Below are positions 58,598 to 64,000 of a stretch of DNA of 64,000 nt, piece after piece. A model generated the notes under the pieces. It was not told the DNA's origin and searched no databases. It saw only the letters and a list, made by a program, of their open reading frames with translations. The translations under genes and the position numbers were made by a program. Source of the stretch: Halorubrum halodurans (GTDB lineage Archaea > Halobacteriota > Halobacteria > Halobacteriales > Haloferacaceae). The DNA lies in the NCBI RefSeq assembly GCF_002252985.1, contig NZ_NHPJ01000085.1, forward strand, positions 46,548 to 110,547, read 5' to 3'. Within the stretch, counting starts at the first letter, position 1, and the number at the start of each line of letters is the position of its first letter.

Positions 58598-59251
58598 TCA
58601 CCCGAAGTCGTAGTCGCTGTCGTAGGCGCTGACGTACTCGTTGTTGCCCGTTCTGTCTGGCACATAACACGGGCTTGTCCCCCCAGCGAAGAACACTGGC
58701 GCCTCGATATCGACGGTGCGCTGCCGGGCCACGATCGACGGGACGTGTTCGCGAAGTTCCCTCACGGAGGGCTCTCGGCGGGTATGGAACGTTCCCACGG
58801 GTGGCCGATGCTCTGTGAGCGGCGGCAGCCCGTCTTTCTCGAGATCCTCGATGGTGAGGATGCGAACATCAAGTTGTTGCGCGAGCGTCCACGCCGAGGC
58901 GGTGACGCCTCTGGCGACGACGAGGACGGGCATTGCGCGAGCCAGTGCGGCCCGGTGAGAGATTGCGGCGACAGCGTCGCGACCGACGAGGGTTGTGTGC
59001 CAGTCTTTACACTCACCGACGATGAAGTCGTCCGGCTCGTTTCGTGGGGATTGTCGGCGTGCGAGGACGTCGGTCTCAAGCCCGAAGAGCTGCGCATTGC
59101 GGGCGGTGAGATACCCCCACGCTTCGAGCGCGTCAGCGAACTTTCCTTCGAGCCACCGGCCGTTCGTGGGGTCGTGATCGGTGGATGTCTCGTCGGGGTC
59201 GCGGCCGCCAACCTCCGGGATCTCCTCGTGGTCTTCGGGGTCGTCACTCAT
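58598..59251 (-). CDS. Mrr-like PD-(D/E)xK endonuclease
   Basis: A 217-residue protein. The nuclease core is WLEGKFADALEAWGYLTARN, then LETDVLARR (Asp61) and FIVGECKDW (Glu80, Lys82), followed by ISHRAALARAMPVLVVARGV and LDVRILTIEDLEK. This is the E-D-ExK order of Mrr/Holliday-resolvase-like enzymes. A C-terminal extension of about 75 residues ending DSDYDFG is specific and is duplicated at 57488-57810. The gene overlaps the 79-residue gene by eight bases and ends a co-translated operon. Confidence 0.82.
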   Translation of the reverse strand: MSDDPEDHEEIPEVGGRDPDETSTDHDPTNGRWLEGKFADALEAWGYLTARNAQLFGLETDVLARRQSPRNEPDDFIVGECKDWHTTLVGRDAVAAISHRAALARAMPVLVVARGVTASAWTLAQQLDVRILTIEDLEKDGLPPLTEHRPPVGTFHTRREPSVRELREHVPSIVARQRTVDIEAPVFFAGGTSPCYVPDRTGNNEYVSAYDSDYDFG

Positions 59252-59483
59252 CTGTGGCCTCCGGGGCGGGTGCTCTCATGGCGGTTTCAACAAGCGCAGT
59301 CCCGAGTGCCTCTGCCGCGGTTGGGGTGAGTGTTGCGTCCGTCGTCTCGTCTGGTCCCTCGACACTGAGCGTGACTGTCGGCTCTGTGGACGCATCGAGG
59401 CTCACGGTGAGCGAGCCGTCGTGGTGGGTGACGAGCCGATCGCGTGTAATGTGGGTGGTGAACTTGAACGTGGGTGCTGTCAT
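59244..59483 (-). CDS. 79-residue protein in the nuclease operon
   Basis: MTAPTFKFTTHITRDRLVTH, then DGSLTVSLDASTEPTVTLSV and ATLTPTAAEALGTALVETAM. It is a short beta-rich domain followed by one helix. It overlaps the 935-residue gene by four bases (ATGA) upstream and the nuclease by eight bases downstream. Translational coupling on both sides shows that it is a real gene and part of the system. I do not recognise the family. Confidence 0.72.
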   Translation of the reverse strand: MTAPTFKFTTHITRDRLVTHHDGSLTVSLDASTEPTVTLSVEGPDETTDATLTPTAAEALGTALVETAMRAPAPEATDE

Positions 59484-62287
59484 TGTTTCTCACCCCTCTG
59501 GTTCGAGTGGAGCGGGAGCGTTGCCTGTACTGTTGGGTGGTCGGATCGCATTTTGGTGGGCTGGGGTTGGTCTGACGGCGGTTCGGTGGGGTGGTCTGGT
59601 GGCTGTTCGTCAAGGTGAGGACCGGGTGGGTGTCTGTGGTGACACGCGTGTGTACTGGGTGGATTCATTGGGTGGGTGGTGGTGACTGTGGTTGGCCTTA
59701 CGCCGGCGCTCTCCGGGTGTGGTTGGCTGGTGGCGTGGCTGGTCACCACCTGATGGGGTGTAATTGGCTGTTGGTGCGTCTCCAGCGTACCTGCCGACTG
59801 TCGAGCGCGAGTTGCTCGTGTGGTCCAGCGGCGGTGGCCATCCACCTGTACCGCACAGACCCGATCAAGCGCGCGAACGTCCCGGAGTCGACGATCATAG
59901 CTGCTCGCAGAGATGTCCGCGCGCTCAAGGAGCTCACTGCGGCCGAGTGGTTGCTCAGCGCGCAGCAAGGTGGCGTACAGCTTGGTCGCGCTTGGCGCGA
60001 GATCCGGCCGGAACCGCTCCGGCGGGAGCGTGGCCATCGCGCGCTCGACGTCGGCAGGGGCTGGGTGGTGAGACTCGTTTAGCGCTCTCAAGAGGCTCTC
60101 CACGACGTCGTACGGACACGCACGCCGTGTGGTGTCCGCTGGGCCAAACGAGCGGAGACAGAGCCGCACGAGCCGCTGGCGCTCGCGGGGTGTCCACTGG
60201 ATGTCGTGGGTCATCGCGACCTCGTCGAGTACCCGCCGGATGGCGGGGTAGGTAGTCGCGTCCCTGACGGGGATCGAGAGCGGTGGTGCGTCTTCAGTGC
60301 CCTCGGCGATCGCTTCACGAACGGTGGTGAGTTCCGCTTGGAGGGTAGTGGTGATCTCCTCGTGGAGTTCGGTGATTGTCGGGCCCGCAATCACCCACGA
60401 CATCGTGAGATCAAGGCGATCAGTTGGGTCGACATCGTAGGGGAGTCGCCGGCGCAGTTTTGCGGGCCGATCTTCGAATAAGAGGCGATAGCCCGAGTGA
60501 ATGTCATAGACCGATTGTTTGGGGACCGTCTTCGCAAGGAACGCACAGAAGTCTGCTCGGGTCTTGTGATTTCGAGCAAGCGCGGCCGTGTCTGGGACTC
60601 TGAGCGTGGTTGTGAGATCAACTCCAGCCGCCTGATACAGTTGGGTGACAGAGGCGACGAGCCCGTGGAGATCTGCGAAGAGGTCGCTGCGGGCGGCGGT
60701 GTCATCACTATTCGTGAGCTCAGCGAGGCGGGCGAGCAACTGATCGCGAACGGCGGTGATTCGATCCCGCCAGGCGCGGTAGGTGGCGTCGTCGTCGCTA
60801 AACCACCCCACTTGGTGGCCGCGCTGGAGGATTCGGGGCGTGTCCTCAGTGGGGTCAGTGATGTTCTCGAATTTGTTGCCAAGCCGTGTTGGGGTGAGGA
60901 CTTCTGCGAGTGCTTTCTCGCTCAGTAAGGCACTCGCGAGACGTCCCAACGTGGCTAAGGGGCCACCCCACTGGAGCACGACGAGCGTTTCTGTGTCGGT
61001 GTGGCTGAGATACGCAACACGGCCGTCCTCGAATGCGTCGAGTGGATCGTCGACGAGCGTGATGCTGTCATCAGTGGCAGGGATGGCGAATCGCTGGTGG
61101 CGGGTGGGTGAACTGGCGTTCGGGTCGGTGAGCCACTGGACGTACCCGGCGTCGTCGTCTGTCTCGCCAGTTGTCGTGATCCACTCCTCGGTAGTGGGGC
61201 CCTCCGCCCGACGGGGCGACACTGTACTTGTGAGTTCCTGAGGGGTCCCAGTAAGACGCTCGCAAAGCCGGCGCTGATTCGGATGGATGAGCGCTTGTGC
61301 GTCGTCAAGACACGCTTCGACGGCCGTCTGTCCCAACGCGGTGAGCTGGACGGTGTTTTGTTGGCCACGCCGATCGACCGTGACGAGGTCGCGTGCTTCG
61401 AGATCAAGGACGTACCGACTGACGGTGCCTTCAGCGATGTCGAGTGTGGGCTCATTCGCGAGGTCAGCATACGAATGTGCGTCCTCATCGGTGAGACACC
61501 CCAACAAGTGGCGTTTCGTCGGCTCCGTGTCGAGGTCGTTGATTGCCGACCATGCGTCGTTGAGGTCTCGTGACTGTTGGTGGTCCCTAGTGGGGGACCG
61601 ATCCCGGCGTTCAGTAAGATCGAGATGCGCCTCGGTCCACTGTGGATACCGCGTGGCGAGGTGTCGTTGGAGTGCGGGTGAGACACTAACCCGAACACAA
61701 AACCCGTGTGCGAGTACGGCGATCGTCGCTAACGCTCGGACGCCGGTGCGGCGATCCTTGAGGCTGGTCCACGCGGCCCCATCAAGCAAGAGCGTGATGA
61801 CGCGTGGGTCATTATCGAGTTCTCGATGGAGTGCGACCGGGCCCTTCGCGAGCGCTCCCAAGCCGGCGTTGACGGGACCACGCCCAGTCCCGATCGACTC
61901 GACAGTGTCGACGAGGTCAGTGTGGCGTTGCTGGTGGTACCTTGAGCGTTCCTCGGCCGTGTCGTAGGTGGTCGCGAGTGTGGTGATCGCGTGGGTGTAC
62001 GCGACCGCTTCGGCGACGTCGTCGGTCCACGCGTGGTCGAGAGAGTTCCATTCAGGGTGGAGTCGCGAGCAGAGTGCGCTGCTTGTCCGCCATGAGTCGG
62101 TGGTGGAGTGGTTGTGGATTGTTGCTTCGGTGCGTGGTCGAAGTTCGGCGAGCAGGTCTGGAAGCCACTCTGTTCGCCGTGGCGTGACTCCTGAACAGAC
62201 GAGTCCGTCTGTGGATTCGGCCGGCTTGTTGCTGGCGAGATGGACCCCTCGCTCAGGGGTCGCAGGCTGGCGTGTCCGCACCAGCAA
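59480..62287 (-). CDS. 935-residue protein with several winged helices, unknown
   Basis: The first 250 residues are alpha/beta (DDPRV-like NDPRVITLLLDGAAWTSLKD and ALATIAVLAHGFCVRVSVSP). A winged helix spans about 260-325 (TKRHLLGCLTDEDAHSYADL, then AEGTVSRYVLDLEARDLVTV). A long middle region follows (VVLQWGGPLATLGRLASALL). A second winged helix lies at about 775-830 (LYATLLRAEQPLGRSELLER, then ADISASSYDRRLRDVRAL). A Pro/His/Thr-rich tail of about 100 residues ends the protein. No P-loop is seen. The start is uncertain (TTG 62287 or GTG 62281). The length and HTH content recall haloarchaeal plasmid replication or partition proteins, but this is a guess. It heads the coupled genes ending in the nuclease. 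Confidence 0.7.
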   Translation of the reverse strand: MLVRTRQPATPERGVHLASNKPAESTDGLVCSGVTPRRTEWLPDLLAELRPRTEATIHNHSTTDSWRTSSALCSRLHPEWNSLDHAWTDDVAEAVAYTHAITTLATTYDTAEERSRYHQQRHTDLVDTVESIGTGRGPVNAGLGALAKGPVALHRELDNDPRVITLLLDGAAWTSLKDRRTGVRALATIAVLAHGFCVRVSVSPALQRHLATRYPQWTEAHLDLTERRDRSPTRDHQQSRDLNDAWSAINDLDTEPTKRHLLGCLTDEDAHSYADLANEPTLDIAEGTVSRYVLDLEARDLVTVDRRGQQNTVQLTALGQTAVEACLDDAQALIHPNQRRLCERLTGTPQELTSTVSPRRAEGPTTEEWITTTGETDDDAGYVQWLTDPNASSPTRHQRFAIPATDDSITLVDDPLDAFEDGRVAYLSHTDTETLVVLQWGGPLATLGRLASALLSEKALAEVLTPTRLGNKFENITDPTEDTPRILQRGHQVGWFSDDDATYRAWRDRITAVRDQLLARLAELTNSDDTAARSDLFADLHGLVASVTQLYQAAGVDLTTTLRVPDTAALARNHKTRADFCAFLAKTVPKQSVYDIHSGYRLLFEDRPAKLRRRLPYDVDPTDRLDLTMSWVIAGPTITELHEEITTTLQAELTTVREAIAEGTEDAPPLSIPVRDATTYPAIRRVLDEVAMTHDIQWTPRERQRLVRLCLRSFGPADTTRRACPYDVVESLLRALNESHHPAPADVERAMATLPPERFRPDLAPSATKLYATLLRAEQPLGRSELLERADISASSYDRRLRDVRALDRVCAVQVDGHRRWTTRATRARQSAGTLETHQQPITPHQVVTSHATSQPHPESAGVRPTTVTTTHPMNPPSTHACHHRHPPGPHLDEQPPDHPTEPPSDQPQPTKMRSDHPTVQATLPLHSNQRGEKQ

Positions 62288-62328
62288 TCACCGTGAGTTG
62301 GCTGCGAGGTGGCGTCGTTCGGGCCGCA

Positions 62329-62802
62329 TTACTCCGAGCCTCCATCTCGCGGACCACCATCAGCGCGCGTCTGCTCGCGAACAGCGGTGAACAGTGGTGT
62401 TGGCTCCCGCTGGGTAGGTCGAGTGGAATTGCGTGGGGTTGTGGTGTCTGGGTGGACGTGCGGCTTCGTGTGTGTGGTAACGCTCGTGACGACGATGGTC
62501 GGCGCGAGAAGGACCCAGGTCGTTGATTGGGTGCGGGTGTTCGCACAGCTCCCGATGTGGCCAGTGACGACGAGTTCACGGACGCTGCGGGTGAAGACGG
62601 TTGGATGTCCGTGGGTATCGTGACCGCACATGAGATACCCAATCTCGTAGGTGGCCTCGCCGGCTGGGCGGTACGCGTAGACGGTGATGTCGTCACCTTC
62701 GTGGAACTGGTCACCACAGACCTGACACCGCGGGTCACGTGTATCGAGTGCGATCCGGGTGAGGTGACTGCGATCGGTCTGGCGGCTGTACGAGTTATTC
62801 AT
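62329..62802 (-). CDS. Zinc-ribbon protein of the island operon
   Basis: A 157-residue protein from MNNSYSRQTDRSHLTRIALD. CQVCGDQFHEGDDITVYAYR, with a later YLMCGHDTHGHPTVFTRSV, supplies Cys and His ligands for one zinc site. The C-terminal part is low-complexity Thr/Pro/His-rich. The start overlaps the end of the preceding small zinc-ribbon gene by eight bases; the following 935-residue gene begins 41 bases on. The family is unknown to me. Confidence 0.7.
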   Translation of the reverse strand: MNNSYSRQTDRSHLTRIALDTRDPRCQVCGDQFHEGDDITVYAYRPAGEATYEIGYLMCGHDTHGHPTVFTRSVRELVVTGHIGSCANTRTQSTTWVLLAPTIVVTSVTTHTKPHVHPDTTTPRNSTRPTQREPTPLFTAVREQTRADGGPRDGGSE

Positions 62803-62989
62803 CGTGCGCCCCGACGTGGTTGCTGTAGAACTCGCCGAACGCGGCCGCACACGTAGAACAGAGTGGGCCGCCAAAGGCGGCGTCATAGCCGCTTGCGGTC
62901 TGTTCACAGAGGCGACAGCTGCCTTTGTAGGTATACGACTCCGTGGTTGTCTCGCAGGGCTTAAGCCCCGCAGTTGGATTGGTTAGCAT
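62795..62989 (-). CDS. Small zinc-ribbon protein (first gene of operon)
   Basis: A 64-residue protein: MLTNPTAGLKPCETTTESYT, then GSCRLCEQTASGYDAAFGGP, then LCSTCAAAFGEFYSNHVGAH. Two CxxC knuckles (CRLC, CSTC) form a zinc ribbon like those of the short haloarchaeal DUF7558-type proteins (from memory). An in-frame start at 63037 is possible. It overlaps the next gene by eight bases. Confidence 0.68.
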   Translation of the reverse strand: MLTNPTAGLKPCETTTESYTYKGSCRLCEQTASGYDAAFGGPLCSTCAAAFGEFYSNHVGAHDE

Positions 62990-63016
62990 GGTTCTGTGTC
63001 GCGGCACAGAACCCGT

Positions 63017-63047
63017 CCCGGCTGGGTGTTGTAGCACCGCAGCCGGG
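63017..63047. repeat. Hairpin in the operon leader
   Basis: CCCGGCTG (63017-63024) pairs with CAGCCGGG (63040-63047) around a 15-base loop, followed on the plus strand by TTTCT. Just downstream of it on the minus strand is the palindrome GGGCTTAAGCCC (about 62958-62969). The role is unclear: attenuator-like leader or a terminator for plus-strand transcription. The remaining sequence to 63208 is AT-rich promoter DNA. Confidence 0.5.
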
Positions 63048-63194
63048 GTTTCTACACTTTCTCACGAGCCGAGGGTTCGTCGCTTGGGCTCTGTACTGCC
63101 TAGTAGTGGCTTATATGTGATAAAACTAACTGTGTTTTCTATACCACACAAAATTGTACTGAACATACATCCGGTGAAACAAAGTACAGTTAAG

Positions 63195-63207
63195 CAAACA
63201 GTGTTTG
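63195..63207. promoter_or_regulatory. CAAAC/GTTTG palindrome touching the repressor start
   Basis: CAAACAGTGTTTG ends two bases before the ATG at 63209. It is a perfect five-base inverted repeat with a three-base centre, placed to block a leaderless transcript. It is probably an autorepression site. Confidence 0.5.
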
Positions 63208-63208
63208 T

Positions 63209-63487
63209 ATGAGAAAAAGCGCAGGCTGGATGACTATCTGGGACGATCGTATCCTAGAAGCCATACGCGCCGAAGGGTCTGGCTCCCCTACCCCACTATC
63301 TGAACACAGCCACATTCATGTACAAAAGTCACACATTTCTCAAAGATTAAAGAAATTAGCAGACTACAATCTGTTAGAACACCTCGGAAATGGAGTCTAC
63401 ATTATTACACCAGAAGGTGAGAAATATCTTGATGGTGATCTTGATGCTACAGATTTGGCGTACAACGACCTAGATGAAGAAAGATAG
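63209..63487 (+). CDS. Phage PhiH1-repressor-like winged-helix protein
   Basis: A 92-residue protein. The winged helix is WMTIWDDRILEAIRAEGSGS, then PTPLSEHSHIHVQKSHISQR, then LKKLADYNLLEHLGNGVYII and TPEGEKYLDGDLD. The TIWDDRILE opening and the wing LGNGVYIITPEGEKYL are characteristic of haloarchaeal PhiH1-like repressors common in proviruses and islands. It is divergent from the zinc-ribbon operon and probably represses it and itself. Its base composition is clearly AT-richer than the chromosome. Confidence 0.85.
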   Translation: MRKSAGWMTIWDDRILEAIRAEGSGSPTPLSEHSHIHVQKSHISQRLKKLADYNLLEHLGNGVYIITPEGEKYLDGDLDATDLAYNDLDEER

Positions 63488-63534
63488 TTGCTGTCAGAAG
63501 TCGGTCTAACAGAAATGAGTGGCAAATCTAGTTA

Positions 63535-63978
63535 TTAGTCTAGTGTAAGCGATGAATGATCTGGGGCATTTGATCCGTTTTGCAATTCTGTCATAGCTGT
63601 GTGAACAGCAGCCATCTGTGGTTCACACAAAACCTGCTCCACTTGCCTGGGAAGAACCCATTTATTATCGACGTGTTCGTGGCTGAGTGTAACGCTATAG
63701 TCTGTTGTCTCACAGTAATAGTGAACCGCAAATCGTCCGTCACCTGCCGTGTTTATCCACGAGTTCGCCTTCACAATCTCAGCAATTTCCACTGTTAGGC
63801 CAGTCTCTTCACGTATCTCTCGATGAAGTCCCTCCCTTGGAGGTTCACCCCGACCGAGCCGACCCCCAGGAAGCTCCCAGTCGTGGTCTGAGCTCCGTTG
63901 TACCGTCAGCACCTCCCCGCGAGTGTTCTCGATTACGGCGCGGACACTTACTGTCGCACAGAGGAGATCATCAGTCAT
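63535..63978 (-). CDS. Nudix hydrolase (copy 2)
   Basis: A 147-residue protein, MTDDLLCATVSVRAVIENTR. The Nudix box GGRLGRGEPPREGLHREIRE, then ETGLTVEI, is complete (REIREETG). It aligns with the Nudix gene at 38394-38831 from end to end: LCATVSVR, WELPGGRL, RFAVHY, and EHVD followed by W. The two are clearly paralogs but diverged. The substrate is unknown. It lies at the right edge of the accessory region seen here. Confidence 0.87.
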   Translation of the reverse strand: MTDDLLCATVSVRAVIENTRGEVLTVQRSSDHDWELPGGRLGRGEPPREGLHREIREETGLTVEIAEIVKANSWINTAGDGRFAVHYYCETTDYSVTLSHEHVDNKWVLPRQVEQVLCEPQMAAVHTAMTELQNGSNAPDHSSLTLD

Positions 63979-64000
63979 TAGAGGGTGTCATAGAACTCTT

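Noticed and set aside
59591..60082. Plus-strand frames of 140-220 codons across the 935-residue gene.
   Set aside because: Trp/Cys/Ser/Arg-rich, no motifs, and the minus-strand gene is fixed by four-base coupling with its neighbour.

Overview
The window is from a high-GC haloarchaeon, probably Halorubrum-like (inference). The evidence is the acidic proteome, promoters with a TATA box about 25 bases upstream of leaderless starts, HalOD1 domains, RHNLRND-type histidine kinases, archaeal PheS/PheT and MCM, and TnpB elements with a DUF2080 partner.

Bases 1 to about 38.4 kb are chromosomal core. In order they hold: a cell-surface/RND exporter pair; rimI; pepF; a DUF2237 gene; an M29 aminopeptidase; a lactate-utilisation locus (LutB/LutA-like fusion and LutC, divergent from lctP); pheST; a HalOD1 protein; and a degenerate M48-like membrane protein. 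Next is a minus-strand block that runs from mcm through four small haloarchaeal proteins to a MinD-like ATPase. The mcm gene carries two inteins, one at each Walker motif. After it come a TRAM protein, a Ski2/Hel308-type helicase, a hairpin-rich spacer, tRNA-Leu(CAA) with partial tRNA copies beside it, two histidine kinases, DUF309, DUF192 and HalOD1 proteins, and a DUF7504-like protein.

Bases about 38.4 to 64 kb are an accessory island. Two related Nudix genes lie near its edges. The island holds an Orc1/Cdc6 gene lacking its AAA+ half, a possible TIR/deoxyribosyltransferase-like protein divergent from a winged-helix regulator, and a nucleotidyltransferase. It also holds four toxin-antitoxin modules (AbrB/MazF, HTH/AbiEii-like, UPF0175/PIN, RHH/RelE). 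At least four tnpB genes or remnants are present, with numerous right-end hairpins, several of them orphaned. A 1.5-kb AT-rich gene-poor region contains ACCCCCTA-type repeats and precedes a pair of large paralogous proteins, one with a PD-(D/E)xK-like domain. The right end is an overlapping minus-strand operon: two zinc-ribbon proteins, a 935-residue multi-winged-helix protein, a 79-residue protein and an Mrr-like nuclease. A phage-repressor-like gene diverges from it.

The best candidates for undescribed biology are the 46.4-50.8 kb paralog pair with its repeat-bearing upstream region, the 58.6-63.0 kb operon, the 40.4-41.8 kb divergent pair, and the HTH-rich MCM inteins. All functional statements are read from sequence by eye; no search was run.
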